The notes: generated by a model not told the origin, from the letters alone. Shown: positions 1-10,257, numbered from the stretch's first letter. The stretch is 64,000 nt of DNA from Magicicada septendecula (GCA_034769895.1 CM068367.1:1312449046-1312513045); one strand, 5' to 3'. Numbers and translations: made by a program.

Positions 1-137
1 GCTTTATTCTTCTCTCTTGGTTTCTTCTTTCTTGTTTATTTTGACTATTCTATACCTATGTACATGGTTATTCTGTTTTTATGAAATCTGATAACATACA
101 CTTAGGTTAGGTGACATCTTGTGATGTTACGTATACA
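1..137 (-). repeat. U3 end of the LTR preceding the next unit to the left (partial)
   Basis: On the minus strand the LTR begins with TG at 137-136, directly after the polypurine tract, and continues beyond the left edge. It contains an imperfect 8-bp hairpin (111-130, stem GTAACATC/GATGTCAC) close to the LTR end. Confidence 0.6.
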
Positions 138-145
138 CCCTCTTT
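138..145 (-). other. Polypurine tract next to LTR start
   Basis: AAAGAGGG on the minus strand is directly followed by TGTATACG, the expected arrangement of plus-strand primer and U3 start in an LTR element. The same 8-mer adjoins each internal LTR, for example at 6823-6830. It is missing at the right end of the array, as expected for an outer 5' LTR. Confidence 0.55.
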
Positions 146-1202
146 AAAATTGATCATTTGAAAAATTTATATTTTGTAAAATTATCAATTCATGTCAGTT
201 TCTTAGTATACTTCAATAAAAAATTTTCTCTTGTATTCTCTGATTTTTTTAAACTTATTATTGGTGTATTACTCTAGGTTGGCTTTTTATACAATGGTAC
301 AATTCTTAATTTACTAGTAATTTCAAGCTGCTTACTCTCTAAATCATTTAACTATAATGGATCTTGTTTCTCAAGTTAATTATTCCCTGTTTTATTTACA
401 TTCTACTTTCTCATTACATATCTTTGCATTCGTGATCATTTTGATGGTTATTATAATTTATACCTCACAGATTCTTTCATAATATTCCTTGATATAATAA
501 AACAATATAATTCCCTAACTGTAGTAGAGGTTTTGGAATCAGGGTGGCTCACTATGGCTAACATCCTCTGCCGTTCCTCCCTACACATTCTCAGATCCAG
601 AGGCATTACTCTTCTCTGTCTGAGTAAAAATAAACATTGCACCTGGCAATAGTTGCACTATCACAACTCAAAAAAAAATATCACATATCATTCATATTCA
701 ATAATATAATATATTCACTATAATATACAAGGTATCAGAGGTTTTTATTTAGATCACATTTCTATCTTTATACTTGCTAACATACTTTCTTTCTTACAGG
801 TAATTACTTCCTTTAGACTTGGTGTTTTTTAGCTATGCTTTTATCAGCTATATAGTTACTTATTTACTAGTTAACAATTTGTTGTGGTTCATTTAAATAT
901 TTTTAAGATTATACACTGGTTTTGATGCTTATAGTACTTATGCATCCATTTGTTCTATCTAGAGTTCACAATATATTTCTGTTTTCACTATAGTCTATTA
1001 AATCTTTCTTAACGAGTTATATTCATCCTGAATTATCAGGCTTACATTGTTTGTATACTAAATGGTTTTTTCTTTTTTTCTGATGTTCTCTGACATATTC
1101 TTATGATGTATCATATTTGATAATTGACAAACATTGTTCTTTCCTTTCATTTCATTATAACAATAGTTATTCTTACAATTAATACTCTTTGTTATTTTTC
1201 TT

Positions 1203-1250
1203 CTCTACTCCTTCAAGTGATGGTGGTTTTCACTTATTCTGGATGATTTT
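1203..1250 (-). ncRNA. Paired hairpin A in the 3' noncoding region (unit 1)
   Basis: The segment CTCTACTCCTTC, a 6-bp stem (1215-1220 with 1230-1235, AAGTGA/TCACTT), a 9-nt loop and ATTCTGGATGATTTT are seen on the + strand. The flanks are almost the same as in hairpin B, 218 bp away, but the stem sequence is different and still fully paired. This suggests selection for an RNA fold in the element transcript. It recurs in every unit at the same offset. Confidence 0.5.
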
Positions 1251-1420
1251 ATACACTATATACTATACTGTAATTACAATTTCATTTAACAATATACTAA
1301 TATCTATTTCATAGACATTCTTGGGGTTTTCATGGTTTGTTTCACAAATATTAATTTTTCTTTCCTTACATTCCATAATAATGTCCTTCTTTTTATTTTA
1401 CACACTTTGTTATACTGCCT

Positions 1421-1470
1421 CTCTACTCCTTCAAAGGTTAGTTGGGTGAACCTTTATTCTGGACGATTTT
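1421..1470 (-). ncRNA. Paired hairpin B in the 3' noncoding region (unit 1)
   Basis: It has the same flanks as hairpin A (CTCTACTCCTTC on one side, ATTCTGGACGATTTT on the other) around a 7-bp stem, AAAGGTT (1433-1439) with AACCTTT (1449-1455), and again a 9-nt loop. The stem shares little sequence with hairpin A. Recurs in every unit. Confidence 0.5.
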
Positions 1471-1766
1471 AATTTAACATTTGAGTTTTATGAGAGGTAT
1501 ACAATAATCATTTTATAAACATTAGGTCACATAGAATATTCATCTGGTTACATATTTTTCTCTAGGTATAGTACAGTAATTGTATTTTCTTATTAAATCA
1601 TTTGATTGACCTTATCTAATATTCTATCCCCTGGGGTAATAGGTCTGGTACATTTTCCTCATTAACAAATGGTTTGGTTTACATCTTAAATCTACACACT
1701 TTTGTAACTTGATAAGGCGGATTGACTAGTTATAGCTAATCAGTCACCTTCAACATATTGTAGTTT

Positions 1767-1798
1767 AACCACAAATGAGTTTGTTTATAGTAGTGGTT
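1767..1798 (-). other. Stem AACCAC/GTGGTT in the 3' noncoding region (unit 1)
   Basis: A 6-bp inverted repeat (1767-1772 with 1793-1798) around a 20-nt loop lies about 180 bp downstream of the ORF stop in transcript sense. Nearby, at 1027-1040, is a 5-bp CCTGA/TCAGG hairpin with a 4-nt loop. Both could be chance in AT-rich DNA. Confidence 0.25.
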
Positions 1799-1978
1799 TT
1801 TCCAATATATATATTTTACTTTTTTATAACATAAACGTATGGGTGAGGAATGTTGCTTCCTATTGCATATTATCCCTCCTTAATATTAATCATTGCTTAC
1901 TCGTCGGTATTCATGGGGTTATTTGTGCTCTTCCACTCTATTGGGTCTATAATTGGGGTATCTGACATATGTTCCGTA

Positions 1979-3571
1979 CTAGTGGTTTTGGAGATACCTT
2001 ACTATCAAGCGGTTCTTCCACTTGGCGGCTACCAGATAGTCATTGGCTCCCCGTTTCCTTGCCTTTTTCCTCTCATCATCTTTGGTATTATTGTGTTCAT
2101 TGTACTCTGGGCCTGGGCTATTATTGATGTCTGGCCCTTCTTCTAATCCGGATTGACCTTTGTTCATTTCCTGGTTGGATTCTTCCATCGCTTGGTCCCT
2201 CTTTTTCCGCATTTCCCTTATTCTTTGGGCGTACCTTTCAATAAGCTGGTCCAGTCGTTCTTGATCATTTTCCTTCTCCCTGTGAAGCTTCTTTCTTCTA
2301 GGAATATTCGCCTTAAATACCTCATTGTTTATGACCTTCTCCGTCATAACATAGTCAATGGCATGTAACGTTGTTTTAATCGTTCCGTCATCTGGGTCAT
2401 TACTTAAATGGTTTAATGATCGGTTATGCACTAAGGAATCGATTGATTTTGTTTGGTGTATTTTATTTTGTGGTACATTTAATTTAATTGGATTCTTATT
2501 TAATTTTTTACCCACGGTTTTATGGTGATTTATTTTTAATATTTTTATGAAGTCTTGTTTATACTTCTTACCATTGGTCCTTGCTCTATGACGAATAATT
2601 GGGTTGTCTACGAAGTTAATTAATCCACTCCTAGTCATTTCTAATATTTCCTTTGTAATCCTTGTTTTCTTAGAGCGTATTATTCTTTTTATCTTTGTCT
2701 CTTTCTCGCCTGTCTTCTTAATTATCTTGTTCCTTACATTTTTAATGATAGTTTCTTTATGCTGAGTGTTCTCTTCATTCCTATGGTGTGTATCCGCAGG
2801 CACCAATGCTTTCGAGTCTTCTTTATCCTCAGTTTGGTTATCAGTGTCTTTGAATTGTATACTTAATTCTTCCATGGATTCATCATTTGATAATTCTCCT
2901 ATCTCTGAGTCGTCATCGTCCTTTCCTTCTTCCTTATTCTCCGGCTCTGGATTCGTTTGTTCCATGTTTTCGTCTTCGGATACCTTCCGTTCTTCTCCCC
3001 ACTTCCGGTTATTCATGTCATCCATTTTTTGGCTAATTTTCATTAAGGTGGTGTTCAATTCTTTTCTAATTGCTTGGCTGTTATCGTCGATTTTAGCGTT
3101 CAGCGCGTCTATAGACTTATGAGTATCGTCAATCCTTTTATTTAGGTCCTCCTTTATCGACTCTATATTTCTATTTAACACCTCGACATTCCTTTGATTT
3201 TCTTCCCGGGATTTCTTACCATCTTCTTTTAATGTTTCCATATTTTTATTCATCGCGTCATTCAGTTTTTTATGAGATTTCTTACCGTCTTCCTTTAATT
3301 CCATCATTATCTTCATCATCGCTTCCCATCTCATCTCTTCAGTCGGTTTGTTTGGCTGTGGGGTTTCTTCAGGCCGTCTGGGTTGGTTGTCTACTGTCAC
3401 TTCTACCTCTGGTTCTACACGAGGCATTTCGTCGGTACTAGTTTCAACATTATTGATTGTAATAACTTCCATCTCGTCTGTGGGTTGCTCTTCGTATGTA
3501 TCTACATCCCGTTGCATTTCTCCTACCCTACTGTCCTTATATCTTGTATCGTACTGGTGGGTGTGCGGCAT
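1979..3571 (-). CDS. 530-aa coiled-coil ORF of array unit 1, gag-like, function unknown
   Basis: This is the only long ORF of the unit. The protein is highly charged with no membrane segment. Residues about 75-190 form a predicted coiled coil that includes two copies of LKEDGKKS (92-99 and 114-121). Residues 195-255 are acidic (Asp/Glu-rich, with a DDDD run at 218-221), and 270-310 are basic (KKTGEKETKIKRIIR region). Residues 315-420 look globular but I do not recognise them, and 420-470 are a second charged helix rich in Arg/Lys/Glu. There is no CCHC knuckle, DTG protease motif, YxDD motif or integrase motif. A long N-terminal coiled coil resembles that of the Gypsy Gag at 49352-51178, so a Gag-derived or chimeric Gag/Pol-tail protein of a non-autonomous element is my best guess. 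The start Met follows a 110-bp AT-rich stretch after the PBS-like motifs. Confidence 0.7.
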   Translation of the reverse strand: MPHTHQYDTRYKDSRVGEMQRDVDTYEEQPTDEMEVITINNVETSTDEMPRVEPEVEVTVDNQPRRPEETPQPNKPTEEMRWEAMMKIMMELKEDGKKSHKKLNDAMNKNMETLKEDGKKSREENQRNVEVLNRNIESIKEDLNKRIDDTHKSIDALNAKIDDNSQAIRKELNTTLMKISQKMDDMNNRKWGEERKVSEDENMEQTNPEPENKEEGKDDDDSEIGELSNDESMEELSIQFKDTDNQTEDKEDSKALVPADTHHRNEENTQHKETIIKNVRNKIIKKTGEKETKIKRIIRSKKTRITKEILEMTRSGLINFVDNPIIRHRARTNGKKYKQDFIKILKINHHKTVGKKLNKNPIKLNVPQNKIHQTKSIDSLVHNRSLNHLSNDPDDGTIKTTLHAIDYVMTEKVINNEVFKANIPRRKKLHREKENDQERLDQLIERYAQRIREMRKKRDQAMEESNQEMNKGQSGLEEGPDINNSPGPEYNEHNNTKDDERKKARKRGANDYLVAAKWKNRLIVRYLQNH

Positions 3572-3637
3572 GTTAATTTTTTCGTGTCTACCGGGCTAAT
3601 ATAAAATATAAAAATATATTTATTTAATATTTTTTAA

Positions 3638-3735
3638 GCCACACTAGTTGGTGCGCCAATTTATAACACTAAATTACCGTGTGTGTGTTTCGTGGTTGAA
3701 TCTGCCACACGTTGGATGCGTCAATTTATAACACT
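3638..3735 (-). other. Two primer-binding-site-like motifs, 66 bp apart
   Basis: Two related 32-33-bp motifs lie between LTR and ORF: 3735-3704 and 3670-3638. On the minus strand both begin AGTGTTATAAATTG, followed by GACGCATCCAACG in one and GCGCACCAAC in the other, and both end in GTGTGGC. The TGGCGC...CCAAC part resembles a primer site for insect tRNA-Lys (TGGCGCCCAAC), though neither copy is exact. The duplication occurs in all seven units (for example 10324-10421 in unit 2). Confidence 0.45.
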
Positions 3736-4893
3736 CTCCTATTGGGGGTTCTTATTTAAAATTATTATGTTTATTATTATAATCGAATTTACGTTACGTT
3801 TAAATTAACTTGAAACAAAATAAAAGAGTGGTTGTTGTTTAAAGTTTAAATTCGTGGTTAAAATATTAAAAGTCTCATTAAAACAAAATTCATCTATGGG
3901 TGAAGTGTTCCTTTGAGATAACTCAATGTTGAGAATGGTTATTTCTACTTGAAGGTGACTAATGTAGTAAAGTATTTTACCATACAACATTCAAGTTACT
4001 CACAGTGTTTACAATGGTTTAAATACTCTTGTTTTTTAAAGAATTCCCTTGTATTAAATAAAAATAATGAAGTTGATTATATTTAAATGTTAGATTAACT
4101 TAAGTTAAAATATGAAGTATAGCAGTTGATTGCTTGATAATAGTTCTCGTCTGGTTGAAACTAGTAGTAGAAACTTCTTCTGATTACAGGTAGTCTGAGT
4201 AAGTCAAGTCCCGTAAAGTCTGGACAATATTTTAAACAAACATATACTTTTACGTACCTGATTGCGTTTACTTGAAGTTCACTAAACTGTCAACTCAGCT
4301 TACATTCATCAACTCCCTTTGGTTGCAAGGTTATGTCACCTTGTTTATTAAATTAGTGGGCGCCACACGGATTTATTTAGGGAAAATCCCGTGTAAAACC
4401 CATACATAAAAATTAATAGATGAAAAGAAAATTTAAAATAGTTGAATACCACTTTTTGGCAATGCTATTCCAATATGTCAAACACAACAGAAGGTTGTTT
4501 AAGTTTATTAAAAGAAAATATTTAATTATTCAAAAAAATAATAAAATAAATCAAATCAGGTGATGCTGTTAATAATGAGTTTATTTGCACCCTTATAGTG
4601 AATTCAAAAAATCACATAATGTAAACATACAAAGTTGTACAATGAAAAGTTAATTATTATATGCCTCATTCGGCTTGCTCAGAACATGAATTATGAATCT
4701 GGTTAAGTCCAGATACTATTTATTTTTAATATAAAATTATTACAATTATTAATATTAGTATTATTGTTATTTTTATTATTATTATTATCTCAGTTGTGAA
4801 TTCTTTGAGACACGAAAGAAAACAATTATGCCTACACAGTATCCAATGATACAATTGATCAACAAAGTTTGAAGTTACTTTTACCAAGTAATT

Positions 4894-4920
4894 AAAAAAA
4901 ACGATCTATTGGAAGATCGT
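4894..4920 (-). other. Perfect 7-bp hairpin followed by a U8 run in U5
   Basis: On the minus strand ACGATCT and AGATCGT pair around a 6-nt loop and are followed at once by eight T. This looks like an intrinsic-terminator fold, or a Pol III stop preceded by a hairpin. It is present in every unit, for example at 11580-11606 in unit 2. Its role is unknown; conservation among such young copies is not evidence of function. Confidence 0.5.
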
Positions 4921-5204
4921 GCGTTTCATCAACGCTTGCTTTTTTAATGACAATATTATTCAATTGAGAGCCCTTACAACTAACATATAGCTTACTTACT
5001 AATAACAAATTTGAATAATAAATCGAAACGTGGTGTAATCTTAAATACTGTTTTTGTGTTTTGCGTCAGTACAGGTTATGGTAGCAAAAATACAAGTTAT
5101 TGCACTCAGATCAAGATTAATAATAATTGCACTTTTACCTTCAGAGTTTTAATTATTTTAATTAAAACCTTTTATCACTTAAGTAATCGGATTATAGTGA
5201 TTAC

Positions 5205-5210
5205 TTTATT
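5205..5210 (-). terminator. Candidate polyadenylation signal in unit 1 LTR
   Basis: AATAAA on the minus strand about 275 bp downstream of the predicted start site, a suitable place for the R region of an LTR. Repeated in every unit. Other AATAAA hexamers occur in this AT-rich DNA, so the choice is provisional. Confidence 0.35.
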
Positions 5211-5510
5211 TCGGCACTAATTCGCACAAGAACAGAATAATGCGATCCTCTTCTGATTAAAATGGATCGTGAATAATGACAATAAATTATTTTCTGTTCG
5301 TCATTCCCGCACAAAATTAAAATAAACTGCACTTGAACACTGTTGTTGGTTGATGATGAACTTGAAGTAAAGTTTCTCGTTGTTAACTATTGGTTCCGGA
5401 GTACAAGGTAGCTGACGCTATGTGTTATAAGAAAAACGTAGCGGAGACGAGCGTACGTCTGTTCTGCTTGTTAGTTAGTAAAGGTCTCTGTCAAAATTCG
5501 CTGGTTTGTC

Positions 5511-5580
5511 TTTATATACCCCTCTTTTGGATTGGGCTTAGGTAAAATTATCATTTTATAACTAATTTTCCTATTGGTCC
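5511..5580 (-). promoter_or_regulatory. Unit 1 LTR promoter: TATA box with two CCAAT boxes
   Basis: On the minus strand GGTATATAAA lies at 5520-5511, with CCAAT motifs upstream at about 5536-5531 and 5577-5573 and a CRE-like TACGTCAT just beyond (near 5600). Spacing is typical of a Pol II TATA promoter, so transcription would start near 5480. The leader from there to the ORF start at 3571 is then about 1.9 kb with short upstream ORFs, and a good splice donor (CAG/GTACGT) lies at 4260-4251, so splicing of the leader is possible. Confidence 0.6.
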
Positions 5581-8500
5581 AGACAGGTGAGACGAGGATG
5601 ACGTATCACTTTTTGGCGGTTGGTAACGGTTTTTCTAACTGTCAAATGTTGAGATGATTGACAGGTCGCTTCTGTTGTCATTGTTATTATTATTTGTACT
5701 CAGATTCCTGATGTACATTTATACAATGATGCTAACAGTTTTAATACGCTTAATACCGTCACGATTGAGTTGATATTATTATCAAATTAAAGATTGTTTT
5801 GTTTCCTTTAAATTGATATCACTCGATCTCGAATTACCTTCACTTTAACCGAAATTGTTAGAAAATCAATGTTCGGGTACACTATTCTTACTGTCGTCTG
5901 CTCTTTATGAGTCGCCGATTTTACACTTTTGGTTAACCTTTCTCGTATCCACATAACATTTTATCAATCAAATGTTTATGTGCGGACACCATTAATACTG
6001 TACTGACGTTTTTTTTTTCACTGAACATTACTTGTACACCTTAATTCTATACATAGTAATAAAAGATCCTACTGACTATGACATTTCGTTTACCGTTAGT
6101 TTGTTTTAAGCTACTATTTACAATTAAAATTATGGCTAAACCTATCGTCTCAATAACATTTTTCGTATGTCAATGCATAACCATAGTTCTTGTGCATTTT
6201 ATTTTGCACTGGTGATAATTAGTGATAGTCATTTTATTGACTAATGTTTGGTCTAAGTTTGTTAAGTGTATCGCCTACACTGAAATTTGGCCTTAATAAT
6301 GCCTATTGGTTCTCAATTCGGTAAATTATGGAGACATCTTATTTGTATAAGATTCTCTTATATAAATAGCTCTCTTTTCTAATAGGTATATTTGATGCGG
6401 AAATACATCTTAATTCCTACAATATAGCCATTGTTAACATTGGTTTTGGCATTCATTATCTACTGTTCATTGTCACATTTATTATCAGAAAAATGCTGAT
6501 TTTGCTTTCACAGTATTTAACTGCTCATTCGTTTATTTGTTGTTTATAAATGACATTCGGTTTACATTAACCATTTACTGAATTGACAGTTGAATTTACG
6601 TTTATTCTGTCCATTAGTTCGTTTTAGTCTCAGTCTAGTTGTAGTGTCAAACAGCTATTGGGTTACTGTTTCACATGGCACTTCTGCTTTATTCTTCTCT
6701 CTTGGTTTCTTCTTTCTTGTTTATTTTGACTATTCTATACCTATGTACATGGTTATTCTGTTTTTATGAAATCTGATAACATACACTTAGGTTAGGTGAC
6801 ATCTTGTGATGTTACGTATACACCCTCTTTAAAATTGATCATTTGAAAAATTTATATTTTGTAAAATTATCAATTCATGTCAGTTTCTTAGTATACTTCA
6901 ATAAAAAATTTTCTCTTGTATTCTCTGATTTTTTTAAACTTATTATTGGTGTATTACTCTAGGTTGGCTTTTTATACAATGGTACAATTCTTAATTTACT
7001 AGTAATTTCAAGCTGCTTACTCTCTAAATCATTTAACTATAATGGATCTTGTTTCTCAAGTTAATTATTCCCTGTTTTATTTACATTCTACTTTCTCATT
7101 ACATATCTTTGCATTCGTGATCATTTTGATGGTTATTATAATTTATACCTCACAGATTCTTTCATAATATTCCTTGATATAATAAAACAATATAATTCCC
7201 TAACTGTAGTAGAGGTTTTGGAATCAGGGTGGCTCACTATGGCTAACATCCTCTGCCGTTCCTCCCTACACATTCTCAGATCCAGAGGCATTACTCTTCT
7301 CTGTCTGAGTAAAAATAAACATTGCACCTGGCAATAGTTGCACTATCACAACTCAAAAAAAAATATCACATATCATTCATATTCAATAATATAATATATT
7401 CACTATAATATACAAGGTATCAGAGGTTTTTATTTAGATCACATTTCTATCTTTATACTTGCTAACATACTTTCTTTCTTACAGGTAATTACTTCCTTTA
7501 GACTTGGTGTTTTTTAGCTATGCTTTTATCAGCTATATAGTTACTTATTTACTAGTTAACAATTTGTTGTGGTTCATTTAAATATTTTTAAGATTATACA
7601 CTGGTTTTGATGCTTATAGTACTTATGCATCCATTTGTTCTATCTAGAGTTCACAATATATTTCTGTTTTCACTATAGTCTATTAAATCTTTCTTAACGA
7701 GTTATATTCATCCTGAATTATCAGGCTTACATTGTTTGTATACTAAATGGTTTTTTTCTTTTTTTCTGATGTTCTCTGACATATTCTTATGATGTATCAT
7801 ATTTGATAATTGACAAACATTGTTCTTTCCTTTCATTTCATTATAACAATAGTTATTCTTACAATTAATACTCTTTGTTATTTTTCTTCTCTACTCCTTC
7901 AAGTGATGGTGGTTTTCACTTATTCTGGATGATTTTATACACTATATACTATACTGTAATTACAATTTCATTTAACAATATACTAATATCTATTTCATAG
8001 ACATTCTTGGGGTTTTCATGGTTTGTTTCACAAATATTAATTTTTCTTTCCTTACATTCCATAATAGTGTCCTTCTTTTTATTTTACACACTTTGTTATA
8101 CTGCCTCTCTACTCCTTCAAAGGTTAGTTGGGTGAACCTTTATTCTGGACGATTTTAATTTAACATTTGAGTTTTATGAGAGGTATACAATAATCATTTT
8201 ATAAACATTAGGTCACATAGAATATTCATCTGGTTACATATTTTTCTCTAGGTATAGTACAGTAATTGTATTTTCTTATTAAATCATTTGATTGACCTTA
8301 TCTAATATTCTATCCCCTGGGGTAATAGGTCTGATACATTTTCCTCATTAACAAATGGTTTGGTTTACATCTTAAATCTACACACTTTTGTAACTTGATA
8401 AGGCGGATTGACTAGTTATAGCTAATCAGTCACCTTCAACATATTGTAGTTTAACCACAAATGAGTTTGTTTATAGTAGTGGTTTTTCCAATATATATAT

Positions 8501-8664
8501 TTTACTTTTTTATAACATAAACGTATGGGTGAGGAATGTTGCTTCCTATTGCATATTATCCCTCCTTAATATTAATCATTGCTTACTCGTCGGTATTCAT
8601 GGGGTTATTTGTGCTCTTCCACTCTATTGGGTCTATAATTGGGGTATCTGACATATGTTCCGTA

Positions 8665-10257
8665 CTAGTGGTTTTGGAGATACCTTACTATCAAGCGGTT
8701 CTTCCACTTGGCGGCTACCAGATAGTCATTGGCTCCCCGTTTCCTTGCCTTTTTCCTCTCATCATCTTTGGTATTATTGTGTTCATTGTACTCTGGGCCT
8801 GGGCTATTATTGATGTCTGGCCCTTCTTCTAATCCGGATTGACCTTTGTTCATTTCCTGGTTGGATTCTTCCATCGCTTGGTCCCTCTTTTTCCGCATTT
8901 CCCTTATTCTTTGGGCGTACCTTTCAATAAGCTGGTCCAGTCGTTCTTGATCATTTTCCTTCTCCCTGTGAAGCTTCTTTCTTCTAGGAATATTCGCCTT
9001 AAATACCTCATTGTTTATGACCTTCTCCGTCATAACATAGTCAATGGCATGTAACGTTGTTTTAATCGTTCCGTCATCTGGGTCATTACTTAAATGGTTT
9101 AATGATCGGTTATGCACTAAGGAATCGATTGATTTTGTTTGGTGTATTTTATTTTGTGGTACATTTAATTTAATTGGATTCTTATTTAATTTTTTACCCA
9201 CGGTTTTATGGTGATTTATTTTTAATATTTTTATGAAGTCTTGTTTATACTTCTTACCATTGGTCCTTGCTCTATGACGAATAATTGGGTTGTCTACGAA
9301 GTTAATTAATCCACTCCTAGTCATTTCTAATATTTCCTTTGTAATCCTTGTTTTCTTAGAGCGTATTATTCTTTTTATCTTTGTCTCTTTCTCGCCTGTC
9401 TTCTTAATTATCTTGTTCCTTACATTTTTAATGATAGTTTCTTTATGCTGAGTGTTCTCTTCATTCCTATGGTGTGTATCCGCAGGCACCAATGCTTTCG
9501 AGTCTTCTTTATCCTCAGTTTGGTTATCAGTGTCTTTGAATTGTATACTTAATTCTTCCATGGATTCATCATTTGATAATTCTCCTATCTCTGAGTCGTC
9601 ATCGTCCTTTCCTTCTTCCTTATTCTCCGGCTCTGGATTCGTTTGTTCCATGTTTTCGTCTTCGGATACCTTCCGTTCTTCTCCCCACTTCCGGTTATTC
9701 ATGTCATCCATTTTTTGGCTAATTTTCATTAAGGTGGTGTTCAATTCTTTTCTAATTGCTTGGCTGTTATCGTCGATTTTAGCGTTCAGCGCGTCTATAG
9801 ACTTATGAGTATCGTCAATCCTTTTATTTAGGTCCTCCTTTATCGACTCTATATTTCTATTTAACACCTCGACATTCCTTTGATTTTCTTCCCGGGATTT
9901 CTTACCATCTTCTTTTAATGTTTCCATATTTTTATTCATCGCGTCATTCAGTTTTTTATGAGATTTCTTACCGTCTTCCTTTAATTCCATCATTATCTTC
10001 ATCATCGCTTCCCATCTCATCTCTTCAGTCGGTTTGTTTGGCTGTGGGGTTTCTTCAGGCCGTCTGGGTTGGTTGTCTACTGTCACTTCTACCTCTGGTT
10101 CTACACGAGGCATTTCGTCGGTACTAGTTTCAACATTATTGATTGTAATAACTTCCATCTCGTCTGTGGGTTGCTCTTCGTATGTATCTACATCCCGTTG
10201 CATTTCTCCTACCCTACTGTCCTTATATCTTGTATCGTACTGGTGGGTGTGCGGCAT
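8665..10257 (-). CDS. 530-aa coiled-coil ORF, unit 2
   Basis: The predicted protein is identical to that of unit 1 (Arg127, Asp340, Gln368). The ORF is complete from Met to stop and lies in the same place between the PBS-like motifs and the hairpin-rich 3' region. Confidence 0.7.
   Translation of the reverse strand: MPHTHQYDTRYKDSRVGEMQRDVDTYEEQPTDEMEVITINNVETSTDEMPRVEPEVEVTVDNQPRRPEETPQPNKPTEEMRWEAMMKIMMELKEDGKKSHKKLNDAMNKNMETLKEDGKKSREENQRNVEVLNRNIESIKEDLNKRIDDTHKSIDALNAKIDDNSQAIRKELNTTLMKISQKMDDMNNRKWGEERKVSEDENMEQTNPEPENKEEGKDDDDSEIGELSNDESMEELSIQFKDTDNQTEDKEDSKALVPADTHHRNEENTQHKETIIKNVRNKIIKKTGEKETKIKRIIRSKKTRITKEILEMTRSGLINFVDNPIIRHRARTNGKKYKQDFIKILKINHHKTVGKKLNKNPIKLNVPQNKIHQTKSIDSLVHNRSLNHLSNDPDDGTIKTTLHAIDYVMTEKVINNEVFKANIPRRKKLHREKENDQERLDQLIERYAQRIREMRKKRDQAMEESNQEMNKGQSGLEEGPDINNSPGPEYNEHNNTKDDERKKARKRGANDYLVAAKWKNRLIVRYLQNH

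Larger units (their letters stand above)
1..6685 (-). mobile_element. Array unit 1, non-autonomous LTR-element-like unit
   Basis: Reading on the minus strand from right to left, the unit holds LTR U3 (to about 5480), R-U5 (to about 3736), a leader with two PBS-like motifs, the 530-codon ORF (3571-1979), and about 1.83 kb of AT-rich noncoding sequence (1978-146) with several hairpins. It ends in a polypurine tract (145-138) and the start of the next LTR (137-1). The noncoding part contains only short ORFs, for example 63 codons at 642-451; these are identical in all units, but so is the surrounding noncoding DNA, so identity says nothing about coding. Unit 1 carries Arg127 and Gln368 in the ORF and lacks one T at about 6165 that all other units have. 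Confidence 0.75.
3736..6822 (-). repeat. Long LTR (~3.1 kb) between units 1 and 2
   Basis: The U3 border (6822) is set by the purine tract AAAGAGGG followed by TGTATACG. The U5 border is only approximate, placed before the first PBS-like motif at about 3735, and no clean CA end is visible there. It contains a TATA/CCAAT promoter (5511-5580), an AATAAA signal (5210-5205), a hairpin with a U run (4920-4894), an ATT microsatellite near 4760-4790 and only short ORFs. If correct, U3 is about 1.3 kb, R about 0.3 kb and U5 about 1.45 kb, unusually long for a Gypsy-type element. Confidence 0.55.

Noticed and set aside
104-116. TTAGG repeats as insect telomere sequence
   Set aside because: Only two adjacent copies within the LTR; chance.
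451-642. 63-codon minus strand ORF, identical in all seven units
   Set aside because: The surrounding noncoding DNA is just as identical, so this gives no evidence of coding; no recognisable motif.
1850-2146. 98-codon + strand ORF with apparent membrane segments, repeated in all units
   Set aside because: Most of it lies opposite the charged C-terminus of the 530-aa ORF; antisense of Asp/Glu/Lys/Asn codons reads as Val/Leu/Phe/Ile, which explains the hydrophobicity.
2766-3122. 118-codon Ser/Phe-rich + strand ORF in each unit
   Set aside because: It lies fully antisense to the coiled-coil ORF and has the composition expected from that.
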